Positions 20,694-33,504 of a stretch of DNA of 64,000 nt are shown piece after piece. Within the stretch, counting starts at the first letter, position 1. Every line of letters begins with the position of its first letter. The notes under the pieces are model-generated. The model searched no databases, was not told the origin of the DNA, and worked only from the letters and a program-made list of their open reading frames with translations. Location of the stretch: NCBI RefSeq assembly GCF_000204055.1, contig NW_006768806.1, forward strand, positions 159,677-223,676, given 5' to 3'. The position numbers were made by a program, and so were the translations under genes. Source of the stretch: Melampsora larici-populina 98AG31. Taxonomy: Eukaryota > Basidiomycota > Pucciniomycetes > Pucciniales > Melampsoraceae.

Positions 20694-23600
20694 CCAGGGA
20701 GTTAGGGAAGGATCACCCCGACGCCAAGAAGATGTGGAAGAACGCCATCTTCGAGGCTCGAAGGATCTGGAAGCGACTGATGTTTCAATTCAGGTACCCA
20801 GACGAAACAATCCACAACCATATCACGAGATGGTTTCAACCGGGCACAACCTCATGGAGACCGTTCTGGATCGATCCGTTCGACTTCAGGGTCTTGCCAG
20901 AGGATCAAGTTCGCATGCCTCAACCTCAAACAAACCATCCCAAGCAGTTCAACAAGAGAACTACCAACGGTCAATCCAATCAATGGGACAACAACCGCAA
21001 GAAGAAGTCCTCGATTTCGACCTCCAAAGCTGTAGTGAAAGCCCAAGTAGCCATGGGTCAGTACCTCATTCGTCAAGAGACTCGGGAGCGTTTCGGACGG
21101 GGTCATCAAGGCAACTGACTCTAGAGGATGAACGGTTAGTTCACCTTTTTCATTCTATTCTTCATCATGAATTGATTCAACCATGGACTAATCAGATTAT
21201 ATCCACTTTGCACCCTGTAGTCCATAGGTTGTCTAAAGATAAAGAACAACTAGCTTATTTCAGTGAATGTGTTAAGAAGATGCATGAGAATATTAAAGTT
21301 GTTCATGGTAAACTTGGATTTGGTTTAAATAATTACAATTCAATCTTGTCAGACCTTGTCCACCATCTTGAAATACAACACAATGAATTGATCAGTGAGA
21401 ACCAAAAGTGCCACAGTGAGTTGATTGAGTTATTGGATATTAAAAAGATCCCTTTAGACAAAGAATCTCTAAAAGAGATGAGTGATTTAGTGAGTAATAG
21501 AGTACAGAAATTACTCGAAGAAAAAATTGAGTCTACTCTACAAAATAATAATACCTTGAGTGTAAAACAAGAACCTTACAATTTTGAAAAGAATTTAGAC
21601 GCAAAACTTGATCAGAAATTTGATCAACTCTTTGAAAACTTGAGCAATAAATTAGAAGCAGGTATTACAAACAAAGATCTGCTTACGCAACAATTGCAAG
21701 CTGAAAGAATTTTACATTCCAGGTTGGATTCTTTGGAAAATTTCCTTAAAGATATGGATCATGAGGGACGGATTCAAAGAGAAAAGATTTTATCTGAAGT
21801 TATACAGATCAAAGAAACTATTGCGGCAAGTCCGTGTGTAGAAAAAATACAACCTGAAGTAGTAAAGCCACTGCCCCTTAGGGACTTTGGAAGAGAAAGT
21901 CTTTTAAGAAAAGACATTGAAATGACTGTTTCACCAGCACCTGGGAAGAATCCTGAGGATGTAAGACACTTACTCAGTGATCTTAAAGAACAGATTGCAG
22001 CCCTTGAGCGTGGAGGGAAAGAACAATCAGTAGTGGTTAGAGAAAACAATGACGCACTTGAGTACAAAGAAGCAGTTAGTAAAGCGTTACGCAGAGACTG
22101 GCCTAAAGATTGGCCAACTTTTGATGGTGGGGGTGAATACAATCACCATGAATTTATTGATTGGGTTGACAGAACATCCAAAACTATGCAAATACCTGAT
22201 GAACTTATAGTAGCCAAACTGGGCATTGTGTTCCAAGGTGTAGCCCGACAATGGTTCATAGATTTGGCCAAAGACAAAGATCTTCGGACTTGGACGGAAT
22301 GGAAAGCAGCCATGCATGAAAGATTTGGTAACCAAGCATGGAAGAACAAAATGCAAAAATTATACATGGCTGACCACTTTATACCACGGTCAAACGTGGA
22401 CTGTGTTAAGTGGGCGAATAAACAAAAGCAGAGAGTACAGGCCTTCCTGCCTACAGCAACACAAGAGGAACTTGTTGAAAAAGTTATGTGGCAGTTACCA
22501 GGTAACATGCGAATTTTTGTCACGAGCAAACTCAAGGAGCCAGCCAGATGGACTGACTTTTTATTAGCTTTGGAGGACATTTGCAAGACACTGTCGGAAA
22601 GAAGGAATACACAAGTGGTAAACAAGGGTAGACCCTTCATTCCACGGACAGCAGAGCCTCCAACCAACAGCAGTGCAAAAGCGACTGTTGGATCAACTGA
22701 TAAGAAAAGCAGTAAAGCATGTCACACATGTGGGAGTACAGATCCTACACATGTGTGGAAAACCTGTAAAGGCAAAAACAGAGCTATAAATGAGGTTGAT
22801 GCAACGGAGGAGACACATGATCAAGACATTGCGGAAGTAGGCATGGAGTTTGTTGAATATGTTAGTGATGAAGAAGATATCTTTGGGTTACTACAGGACG
22901 TAGAAGTGGAAGTCATTGAAAGTAATTTTTGCACTGACATAGATATTTCTCAGTTACAAGCGGAAGCAGACATGCCCATAATTGGCCATACTAAAGACGG
23001 TATACAACACATCTCAGATGCTAAGTTGCTCAAATCAAAACCATCAGCAGGCAGAGCTCACACATTAGGCTTCCATAGTCTTACAAGAGTGATTGTCGAA
23101 GGTGTAGAAGCGGAGATGCTTTTGGACAGCGGAGCATCTTGTTCTGTGGTGGGGAGCATTTATTTGGGCACCATTGTTCCTGATTGTAAACACAAACTTA
23201 TGCCAAGTAATGATAACATGAAATTCTCCGGATGCGGAGGAAGTTTGTTTCCTTTAGGTGTTATTAACTTGAAAGCAATATTTCCCCATAAGCAAGGAGG
23301 GGTCCGCATTGATGCAGAGTTTGTAGTTATGGAAAACTCACACACAAAGTACTTCATCCTTGGAGATGATTACCTTGGTGCGTATGGTATTGATATTTTC
23401 CACAGCAGAGAAAAGTATTTCACCATTGGAAATGATGTTAAGAAAAAGAAGTTTGGACTACCACTCCAAAGACCAATTTTAGCAGGACTAAGGGTCACTC
23501 AGTCTGAAGACCGGCCGGAAATTGAACCTGTGGGGACACAGATGTCTCAAATGCAGAAGGTTGAAGAAGGAATCAAAGAAGCAGCTTTCTCACCTAAGCT

Positions 23601-26600
23601 TGAGCCAGAGCAAAAAGGAAAGATTGTAAAGCTTATTCATGAGTATTGTAAAGAATTTGGGCTAGGAGATTCCCCTTTAGGAAGCATCAAAAGCCATCCC
23701 GTCCATGTTCAACTCAATATTGAGAAGCCTTACCCGCCTATTCTGAGGAAAGCAGCTTATCCCGCTAGCCCCAGGAATAGAGTAGAGATTGAAAAGCATA
23801 TTGAAGAGCTGCTGCAATATGGAGTTATCCGTAAAGTAGGAGAGGATGAAGAAGTAGATATAACTACACCAGTCATAATAGCCTGGCATAACGGTAAATC
23901 AAGGCTATGTGGTGATTTTCGAGCATTGAACACATACACAGTGCCAGATAGATACCCACTTCCTCGTATTGAGTATGCGCTCACGAACCTTGGAAAGGCT
24001 TTGTATATTACACTCATGGATGTAATGAAAGGTTTCCATCAAAATACAGTAGCAGAATACAGCAGAAAATTCCTGAGAATCATCTGCTATCTAGGTATTT
24101 TCGAATATCTGAGGATGCCATTTGGAATCAAGAATGCACCAGCATTTTTTCAGAGGATGATGGACATAGAGTTTTCTCAAGAATTACGGGAAGGCTGGGT
24201 CATCATATACATTGATGATATCATCATCTTTCATGATAACTGGGAGGATCATATCAAAGGAGTACAAAGGATCCTACAGAAAGTACGAGAGATGGGTATG
24301 ACTATTTCCCTTAAAAAGAGTCATTTTGGTTTTAACAGTGTAAAAGCTTTGGGCCATATTGTGTCTGGTTTATGGATTGCCATAGATCAGAACAGAGTAG
24401 CAGCAGTTCTGAACAAACAATGTCCACAGAATATTAGTGAACTGCAAGCCTTTTTGGGATTTGCAAGCTACTATAGGAATTACTTGCAAGATTACGGGAA
24501 AATCTCCAGTAGTTTATACAAACTTTTAGGCAAGGGTGTTGCATTTGAAATGACCAAGGAAAGGACAGAGGTGTGGGCCACTATTAAACAGATGATTAGT
24601 AGTGCTCCGCTATTATTGCAACCAGATTTCACTAAACCTTTCAAACTCTATGTAGATGCTTCTTTTGATGGTTTAGGAGCAGCACTTCATCAATCCAGGA
24701 TCATTGATGGGAAGTTGCAAGAGGGACCAATTGTGTTTATATCACGCAAACTGAAAGACAGTGAAACCAGATATGGGTCTCCACAACTTGAAGCTCTGGG
24801 ATTAGTCTGGGCGCTTGAGAAACTCCACTATTATTTGGATGGAGCGTACTTTGAGGTCATCACTGACTGCACAGGAGTCAGGTCTTTGATGAATATCAAA
24901 ACTCCAAATAGGCATATGCTTAGATGGATGCTTGCAATCCAGGAATACCGGCCTTATATGACCATTACACATAGACCTGGGAAAATGCACAACAATGCAG
25001 ATGGATTGAGCAGAATGGCTTTACCCAATGATGAATCCAATCCAGCATGGGAGCCTGAGGAGGTAGAACTTGACATCCCAGTGATGGGATTGAGTTTGGC
25101 TGAACTTAGTGATGAATTTTTTGAAGAAATTCAGAAGAGTTATAATAACGATCCTAACACTACAAAGTTGATTAAGATTATGAGTCAAGATAAAATAGAT
25201 ATGTCTTTAGTTACCAGTTTGGATTCTCCATGGAAGGAACTTTACGCTGAAGGAAAATTTTCTTTGCAATCTGGATTACTCTATTACAGAGAAAAGCATA
25301 CCTCCGTAATAGTACTTGTGGATAAAGCTCATAAAGAACAAGTGCTCAAAGTATGCCATGATGAGATACTTGCAGGACACATGGGTGAAGATAAAACACT
25401 AGAAAAAGTTTGTACTACGGCATGGTGGATCAAGAGAAACCTGGATACCAAGATGTATGTTAACAGCTGTGAAAGATGCCAGAAGGCTAATAAAGCTACT
25501 GGAAAGAGGTATGGCCTATTACAACACATCCAAGAGCCAACATACCCGTGGGAGATAATTAATATGGATTTTGTCACAGCACTTCCACCAGCAGGAGTAG
25601 AGAACTATAATGCTTGCCTGGTTATTGTTGATAGGTTTTCAAGACGAGCTAGATTTCTGCCGTGTTACAAGGAGTCTACCGCAATGGATATTGCCCTTTT
25701 GTTTTGGGAAAGACTGATTAGTGATGTGGGACTTCCTAAAGTCATAATCAGTGATAGAGATCCAAAGTTTACTTCAGAGTTCTGGAAAGGACTTTACAGT
25801 ATAATGGGGACCAAATTAGCATTCTCTACGGCACACCATCCACAAACGGATGGGCTTGCAGAAAAAATGATTCAGACCTTATCAGAAATGGTAAGGAGGT
25901 ACTGTGCGTTTGGGCTAGAATACAAAGACAAAGACGGGATTACGCATGACTGGAAAAGTCTATTGCCTGCTTTAGAAATAGCTTACAATAGCAGTATACA
26001 CAGTAACACCAAGAAGAGCCCTTTTGAAGTAGAGAGAGGATTTTGTCCTAGGCTTCCCAGGGACAAATTTCGTAGTAGGGATGTGGATATTCACCCTACC
26101 TCGCTAAGTTTTGCCACACTGCTGAACAGAGCAAGGGAATATGCTACTAAGTGTGTCAGAGAATCAGTAGAGTATAACAAAGAGAGATGGGATAAGTCAC
26201 ATAGAGAACCTGAATTTTCTGTTGGAGAACAAGTACTGCTTTCCACTGTTAATTTCAATAATATCCAGGGACCAAAGAAATTAAGAGATCAATTTGTAGG
26301 CCCTTTTGTGATATCAAAACTAGTTGGCACGAATGCAGTGGAACTGATATTGCATGGCGAGTTAGAAAGGAGGCATCCTGTTTTTCCAGTTTCCCTGATT
26401 AAGAAGTACACTCCTCCTGAGGCTAGTGATATTCGACAAACAAGGACGGTACCAGTAGTAGTCATACCTCCATATGAGCCAGAAGGAGAGAAGAAATTTT
26501 TGAAGATACTCAAAGATAAACGGGTTAAAGATAAGGATGGTAAGGACACCATCTTATACCTGGTCAGGTATAAAGGTAAAGGAGCAGATGGGGATGAATG

Positions 26601-26710
26601 GCTCCCAGGAGATAAAGTACCTAACTCAAAGGTGACTCTTAGAGCTTTTTGAGCATCTAAGAGGGATACAGCAGTTCAGTAGAAGGATAACCTTCTCTGG
26701 TGGTGGGGAA

Positions 26711-27456
26711 TGTCAGCCCTGAGCCCTGTGTACAGGACCACGGACTAACAAACACACATGTAAATATATGTAATACATATGTAATTATATGAAACTTGTC
26801 TAAAACCCTAAGAATTACAACTCATGGCTCAGTTTCAAGAGTCACTTAAGTAACAAGACTTACTAGGACTTAACTAGTAATAGTAAACCTAACCCAAACC
26901 TAACTCAAAGAAAAGCAAACCTAAGCGCCAACCACAAGTTGACGCCTAGATCTGGAATATATAAACTCCTCTTCTTCCCACTCTAGAAGAAGGACCAACT
27001 TATTATCATTCCACAATTCCACATCACAACTTACTTGATTCTTACCAAGAATATTGAGTATAGTGATTTTATTGTACTTGATCTTATAGTTCTACAACCT
27101 TCCTCAAGCCCTTGTAAGCTTTAAAGCGGTGGTTCTAAACTAGTGGGACTATATAGTTATAGAACCAAGCTTTAGAATTGCATAGGATACCTCCTGAGTT
27201 GAGTGTAAAGTATCCGGCGGAACCTTTGAGCAATCAGAGTGTAAAGTTCTGCAGGCTCTATCCCCAACAGAGCTCTTGAGTAAGCTCCTTTGAAGGATTA
27301 CTCAGCCATCCCACTGGCTTTAAACCCTCTTCTTAGAGGTCAACTAACTGAAGTCTTTACTTGTTTATACCAAGTAAAGACTTTGTTAATCTTTATTCCA
27401 CCCTTACTTCACCTTTTTTAGTGAAGAGTCAGCCAAAAAGTAGCTGACCCCTCACA
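26711..27456 (+). repeat. 3' LTR of the outer element
   Basis: 746 bp, matching 11489-12234 at every position I compared. Preceded by a purine tract GGTGGTGGGGAA and followed by the GTTAC duplication. Confidence 0.95.
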
Positions 27457-27461
27457 GTTAC

Positions 27462-28523
27462 TGTCAGGGACCTCCCGGTCCCCCATTGTTCCCGGTTGTT
27501 TGAGAGCTTGGGCTGCTGGGTAGTCCACACTCAACCTTGCTGAAACCCAAAGGTCATGGGTTTCGTGAAGGGAATAATCTGTACATAGAATAGTTCTACA
27601 TCCTGTAAGCATTGATCTAAGATTGATCAATAGACTTTTGAGATTGTAACCATCATTGTCAATCACACTCAGTCTCATCCAAGATTCAAGCTATTTGAGC
27701 AGAGCAACAATCTCAAAGACAGCTGCTTGTCTTGACAGCCTTTAGTGCTGCTCCATACTACACCTCCTATTTACAATGTAGACCACTGACTGTATGGAGC
27801 AGCCCTGTGCGCTCCGGAAAACAATGGCTCAAGAAGGTTTTGGAATGAAACAATCCACATTGGCTTTACAATAAACTTGGAATGAAGCCTCACATCTTCC
27901 TTAAATTGATGGATGATCTTGAAAGCAGAGGGCTACCAAAGCCAAGTTGAAAGAATTTGAGAAACTCAAGACACCTTGGTATTGGCGAGAGATCAGGCTC
28001 AGACTACCAGCTCTGGGCACTGTAAACAAAATGTGACACACCTATAAAGGTAATAGTAATGACATGTATAATAATACACCTTTCTTCCCCAGTACAACTG
28101 GTGAGATCCATTGCATCATTGATAATGTTACTAAACTTTGCCCAGAAATAAGGCTCAGTCTACTGGTTCTAAACAAAATAGACTAAATATAACACACCTA
28201 TAAAGGTGATAGCAAATGACACATATAATAATATAAACAATGTGATTATACTAATATTTCCGTGAAATGAATAAATGAGAAGATATGAGAATAATAAGAA
28301 AGTGCTTACACATGTTTCTTCCTCAGTACAACTGGTGAGGGAGAACAGTATTTGTGGAGATTGTGATCTCATCTGAAGGTGATACAATGATGAGATATAG
28401 TTAGGTTTTAGAAGATCTGGGTTAAAGATTTTGTACCGGTAGTTTTTGTATCAAAATCTAGGTTAGACAAACTGTAGCAGAGAATTCTAAGTTGATGACT
28501 GCTGTGTTTGAGATTCAGTATAC
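27462..28523. other. Non-coding repeat-like DNA with a diverged internal duplication
   Basis: No gene seen. A segment at about 28005-28110 (with ACACACCTATAAAGGT and CAGTACAACTGGTGAG) recurs, diverged, at about 28150-28340, so the stretch holds an old tandem duplication. Confidence 0.4.
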
Positions 28524-28526
28524 TTA

Positions 28527-28666
28527 GGGCACATTAACTCAAGCAATTTCTGGAAATCACATTCTGCAAAATTTAAAGTGTCTATTTGGTGGTGCATGTT
28601 TCAATTTTTCATTAAAAATTTACAGCATGTGATTTCTGGTCAGAAATTCCTCAAGTGGACATGCCC
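28527..28666. repeat. Short MITE, PIF/Harbinger-like
   Basis: A 140-bp foldback. Left arm GGGCACATTAACTCAAG and right arm complementary to GGGCATGTCCACTTGAG, each continuing through AATTTCTG and GAAATCACAT. Flanked on both sides by TTA, the 3-bp duplication typical of PIF/Harbinger. Confidence 0.65.
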
Positions 28667-28669
28667 TTA

Positions 28670-31405
28670 ACATACTCTGAAACAAGTCTATGGAAGTAGG
28701 CAGGTCAAACTGCCGGAATAAAGAAAAACAGCCAACCTGCCGGGTTGACCAATCTGGCTGCTAGACCTGTGGGGCATGCACTGCACCCTTTTTGAAAGAG
28801 TTTGTACTAAACAGTGTAGAACTTGAAGCTCAACAAGAATTTTCCAGACATCAAGAGGGATATTCTACTAATATAATTAACTAGTAGAAGTTGCCTGAGG
28901 ACTGCCTCTTTGGAAGAATCGCCACGGGCTCTGCTGACCTCTTTATTATAAAGCACCAAAGAAATGTTTTAACACTTGCTACAAGTATTGTCTCCGTAAT
29001 TCAACGAAATAGAAGCAACACCTGCTATAAGGTGTTCACTAGGGGGTGTCACATGGTAATTTTTACACCAAAAAACTGCAAAATGGGAAGTTTTTTACAT
29101 TCTATAGCTGTTCCAACAAGGGTTGATTTATTTTTTTGAGCTCCCATGCAAAACTTTGTTTTTTTTGCTTTTTTTCTTTTCACAAAGCATGAAGCAATAT
29201 GGAAGGAAAATTATCCTCCAATGAGTATGTCCTTGTGACCATCCATCTGTAGATTGTTTGCAATACACTTGCTAAATACTTGATGATTGTTGTTCAGCTT
29301 TTGTGGCTAGTGGCAAGAACATCATTTTCTCATAAGTTGGTAAGATTTTATCACATGGCCACTCTGTGGCCTGGCCAACACACCAATCAGGTGTGGTTAA
29401 TTTGATTCTAAAGAAAGCTGGCAAAACCTGTTACAGTTGTATTATCTGCTGCGCTGATGAATTGTTTACAAAGTGGTGATCAAGCATTAGGGGGGTTCAA
29501 CTTCAAGTCAAGTTTTTTATGGTATTTTTATAGTACAACAATTTGTCCAAGACTGTAAAATTTACTGCAAACGTTGTAGAACTCCTACGCTGTGGAGCGT
29601 AGGCAGAGCCTCGAGGGGAAGAAACAACTCAAGTCGGGTAAACCGCCAAGAGCCGTAACTGAAACGCCGTTAAGCTGCCCTCAAAATACAGTGAGACACT
29701 TCCCGCCAACCTTTCTACCACCAGAATAAACTTTCCAACCTTGATTATCCAATCTACAAGCTTTAGTTCAGCTTTAAGAATCCCCGGAAAGGTCCTACGG
29801 TTCAAAAACAGATGTAAACAAGCTGTTTTTTTACTACGTTCCCCAATGCAGTTCTCCAAAAAACTTTCCCGCAGCAAGCAAAAAAAAATAACAGAACTTT
29901 GAAAATCCCTCCAAAACCTTGATTTTCAACTTCTACAGGTCCCAACAATACCCTACACACCCTGGTACCTTCAAAACCCAGTTATTTCCACCTGTAACTG
30001 CCCAAATACCCTTACTACCTTAGGACAAAACCCCTAAATAGTTAAGTAGGATATTGAAAATAAAAAAAATAAAATAATAAATCCAGAATTCAAACTCCCA
30101 GGAATAAGGGTTTGAGGAAATGACACCGATAACACTCTTTCTCCAACCCTTACAATTAATAAAAGTAAGTCTTTTTTTTTAACTCTTGTTTCCTTCTACT
30201 CGCGACTTCAACTATCAATATGATGAATCAAAGAAAGAAAACTAACACTCTATACAGCCTTTTTCTGCTTTCTTTTCTAGAAATCAACTCGATAACACAA
30301 AAAAAGAAGTAAAAACTATAGTGGTCTCGCTGCGATAACTCGATAACGATCAAAAATAGAAAAACACACACTCTCACAATAAGACACACAAAACTTCCAA
30401 TTCAATCACTCCAACACTCCCTTTTATACTCCAGTCCTTCAAACCTAATTAAACCTATTGTAAGTTCGATTTTTTTGCTTTTATCATCCTCATCTTCTAA
30501 TCTATTCTGATTTCTAATTGAACTGATTTTTCTTTCTAATTGATTGTTTCTAGATCTTTCCAGTTGTTTCAAGGACTCGGATCGGTCTCGATCGAGCAGA
30601 TAGTCCTTAATAGAGCTATCGATCCAGTCCTCTCACAATCACCTCCCTCTCATTTCGCCACCAGCTTCATCTTATCTACTCAATCAAGCAATCTCCTCTG
30701 CATTCTTCCTCTTCAAGCTGTTCCTTCTACAAATAAAAAAAAACTCGATTTTTGAATCCTATTCTTTTGGTAAGTCCTTGATGTGTTTTCTGTTTTATTT
30801 ATTGATCTCTAATTTTTCTATAAAGATTTTGATTATCTTCCATCCCTTTTAGCAGCCTTAATGAAATTCTATTTTTCAAACTAATCATAGGTGAACATAA
30901 AAAAAGAATTGAGATCCTGATTAAAAGATGGTGAAGTAATTGAAGGAGATAATGGATCACTAGATTGTAGGATTAAAACATTTGTATTTAGATTTTTTAG
31001 ATTTTTGATTTGATTATTTTTGATTGTTATTGTAATTTATGTGACTTTATCAACTTTGAGTTATTTTAAACAAAGTAAATGGGATCCAATAAAATCCAAC
31101 ACTTTAAGATAGTGTAAAAAAATGAAGTAGAAGAGCTGTAAAGTTTGTTGTTGTTGTTTTTTGTTTGTTTTGTTTTTAATTTAGAGTTTTACAGATTAAA
31201 TAAAAAATTAAGGGAAATTGATTGAGTTTGAGAAATTGAAAATGATAATCAATTTGATTGATAGGTGGTAACCTTTATAGACACTTGAAATGAATATTCT
31301 ATTATTCTCAGTTTCTTCCTGAATTGTTTGGTTGATTGTTTGAGTTCTTTGTTCCTGATATTTCTTGTTCTTAGTGCAGATATTTTGATTACCACAACGT
31401 AAAAA
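28670..31405. other. No gene recognised; AT-rich
   Basis: Short frames only. Near 29584-29603 a perfect 8-bp hairpin CCTACGCT/AGCGTAGG is visible. From 30160 to 30780 the strand looks like a spliced untranslated leader (TTTCTAG at 30548-30554, GTAAGT at 30770) but no coding exon follows, so it may be the remains of a promoter or a non-coding transcript. Confidence 0.3.
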
Positions 31406-31433
31406 TTTGGGACACCTGAAAAGGTGTCCCAAA
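31406..31433. repeat. Perfect 12-bp hairpin with GAAA loop
   Basis: TTTGGGACACCT, loop GAAA, AGGTGTCCCAAA. Fully paired stem, no protein context. Confidence 0.7.
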
Positions 31434-32542
31434 TGCCGTCAACTGTATATTTGCAGAAAAAAAATACTGTAAAATGTCAAAAACTTGGTCCATTTTGTGA
31501 AGGTTTTACGCAAAGATATCCTAACTTGAAACCCCCTATTCTTAGAATGGCCGTAATCGCAAAAAATTTCAACTTTTTATAATCACCCGTAAAACACGAT
31601 TTAAGCTTTTGTACACTCTTCCCTTGGCCATCGACCTAGTAATGAGAAAAGTACTGGTAATAGGATGCAAGGTCCTCTTTGCATCCCCTTGCATCCCCTT
31701 GCATCCAATATCAAGCAGTCAAGGTGAGGTCTTTCATTTTTTGTTGTACAATTTATGTAAACTTATGCTACAGCGGGAAAGTTTCTTATGGTAAGAACCG
31801 TAAAAAGTTCCAACTTGACACCCCTTACTGTTTTGTTTGCCTCTATCCTGATTTTCCGGTACATTTCAGAAGCCTACCCACCCTTTCCTTCCCTGGTATT
31901 CCCGAATTTTTATATGCAAAAGGCCTATTACGTTAACTTATTTGTGTGATCCTCATATTTCAGTTTTTAGTTCTTTTTAGTTATGCTCTTCTCAAATTTT
32001 ATATTTTATCCTTTTTAAATTGGGTTTTCATTATCTTTCAATCTTTATTTTTCTGTTTATCATCAAGCATCCTATTGTACATTTTTTATATTTTTATATT
32101 TTGTTAGTGTTGCGTGATTTTTTGTTATTTTGTTGTTTCCGCTACCACCCCGTAGGGTTGACAAATGGCTCCTTTGGCGCAGAACTCAAAACATCACCAG
32201 AAGAATTGCGAGTTGAAGTGCGTACACTCTGGTATGTATCTGCAGAAGTTTTGGCTATGGTATTGTGTCCTATGGTGACTGTAATTTGATCATTGTCCCG
32301 TGTCGCGTCGAAGACCTCGATGAAGGCACCCCGTAGCTTATATACTATGGCAATGTCATCGCAGTTTATATCAGTGGACTGTGCAGTCGAGACTATGTTC
32401 TTTGTCTTTTGTCTTGAGATATGGCGTCTGCGGTGATCTTCTACAGCGTATGCTGTCGTGCTATATAAGTCGAATCTTCATGAGTAGGAGAGATAGTTTC
32501 TGATCTATCTTTGATTCCATAACTTTTTATCTCTGCTTCATC
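31434..32542. other. Intergenic with short tandem repeat; promoter of the next gene
   Basis: Three copies of a CCTTGCATCC-type unit lie at about 31674-31705. A TATA-like CTATATAAG at 32461 lies 82 bp upstream of the BIM1-like start codon and fits its promoter. Otherwise no gene seen. Confidence 0.4.
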
Positions 32543-33504
32543 ATGATAGCTCATAAGTCTTCTCCTAACCAGATTTCAGGAAGAGTGTTCATTTACTCGG
32601 GCTTGTTAATTACTCTACTGCTTCAGATATCAAAGTGTAGTGAGCTTACATTGTTATATCCACCACCAAGGAATAATAAATCTGGACACAAGAATGACTT
32701 CTGTGGAGGATAGTGAGTCCAATTTATTGCTAAGGACTGTTTTACAAAAACGTCTTGTCCAAACTTTCACTGAGATTTATATCTCTTAAAACAATTCACT
32801 CTGTTCGCCAATCAGTCTCGCAGCCTCCTCACACCGTACTCAGTTTCCTCTCTCTGGAGCAGCCTCAGTCATTGTTGATGTAGATCATAATCCCGCAAAA
32901 GTGGCAATCTCCTTGAGTTTATCACCTGATCCTAAAAGTCTCAAAGATTTTGAAACAAACGGTCAAATGAATTATCTCTTACCATTGGGTAAGAAAATCA
33001 TCACTTCTTAAAAAAATCTACCCATCTCACACTACAAAACAAGCCCTAGCTGATAGATTTCAAAAAATCAGTTCCTACCCATGGTGAGGGACATTATTGC
33101 TTCAATGTTGATGTCTCTTCACTACCCAAACTTTCACCAAAGAATGGCACATTGGCAACATTACAAGTGGCCATATCTACTCACCACGGGCGCGAGTATC
33201 AGTGTACCGATATTATCTTAACAAAGGAGGCAAACACACCAAAGGTTTTACGTTGTTCCAGTAAGTATTTTTTGTGATTTGTTTCTGTGATTGAAAATTG
33301 AAGTATTCCTGAATTATTCTAGACCCTCCTATGACCGGATCACCTATGAGTTCTGACTCAATAGCAGAAGCTTGTACATTCAAACACTTGTTTCCTGAAT
33401 GCTCACGCCCAAAGGCAAAATCTAATGCAGCCGTTCAGGATATGATCTCGTATCTAAAGATTGTAACTGGAATCTTGATTTGTACTGCAATCTTGATTCA
33501 GTGA
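32543..33504 (+). CDS. BIM1/X325-like secreted, lipid-anchored protein, 242 aa
   Basis: Four exons (32543-32712, 32816-32988, 33057-33260, 33323-33504) join in phase with GT-AG introns. The N-terminal signal peptide includes VFIYSGLLITLLLQIS. The mature part has the family pattern ELTLLYPPPRNN...FCGGY, then TQFPLSGAASVIVDV, then GEGHYCFNVDVSSLP and REYQCTDIILTKE, and ends in a hydrophobic tail YLKIVTGILICTAILIQ that fits a GPI-anchor signal. The X325/BIM1 fold is related to lytic polysaccharide monooxygenases; Cryptococcus Bim1 helps copper uptake at the cell surface. In copper-binding members the mature protein starts with His before Fx-L-x-YP; here the aligned residue is Glu, so copper binding is doubtful. 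Family call is confident, role is not. Confidence 0.85.

Larger units (their letters stand above)
14521..26652 (+). pseudogene. Outer element Gag-Pol, split at codon 15/16 by the inner element
   Basis: The frame runs ATG 14521 to 14566, then resumes at 20699 and ends at 26652; together they make exactly 2000 codons. Order: disordered N-terminus; long coiled coil (about 21120-22000); retrotransposon Gag domain (22080-22590); a zinc knuckle CHTCGSTDPTHVWKTC with six rather than four residues before His; aspartic protease LLDSGASCSVV (23122); reverse transcriptase with YIDDIIIF (24208); RNase H with YVDAS and TDC; integrase with HHCC finger, MDFVTALPP and ISDRD; C-terminal chromodomain with VRYKGKGADGDEWLPG. 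The long ORF after the insertion could still be translated from an internal ATG, such as 20734 in frame, but lacks its own start and promoter context. A frame overlapping at 20732-21118 is a shadow. Confidence 0.9.
11489..27456 (+). mobile_element. Outer Ty3/Gypsy LTR retrotransposon, carrying a nested element
   Basis: Two 746-bp LTRs that I read as identical (11489-12234, 26711-27456) start TGTCAGCCC and end CCTCACA, and are flanked by the duplication GTTAC (11484-11488, 27457-27461). Order of domains: leader, Gag, protease, reverse transcriptase, RNase H, integrase, chromodomain. Removing the inner element and one CCAGG copy leaves about 9.8 kb with one uninterrupted 2000-codon Gag-Pol frame. 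Matching LTRs mean recent insertion. Confidence 0.95.

Noticed and set aside
20732..21118. 128-codon frame at the start of the outer element's second half
   Set aside because: It overlaps the longer Gag-Pol frame, which rejoins the ATG at 14521 after removal of the insertion; the 128-codon frame has no domain.
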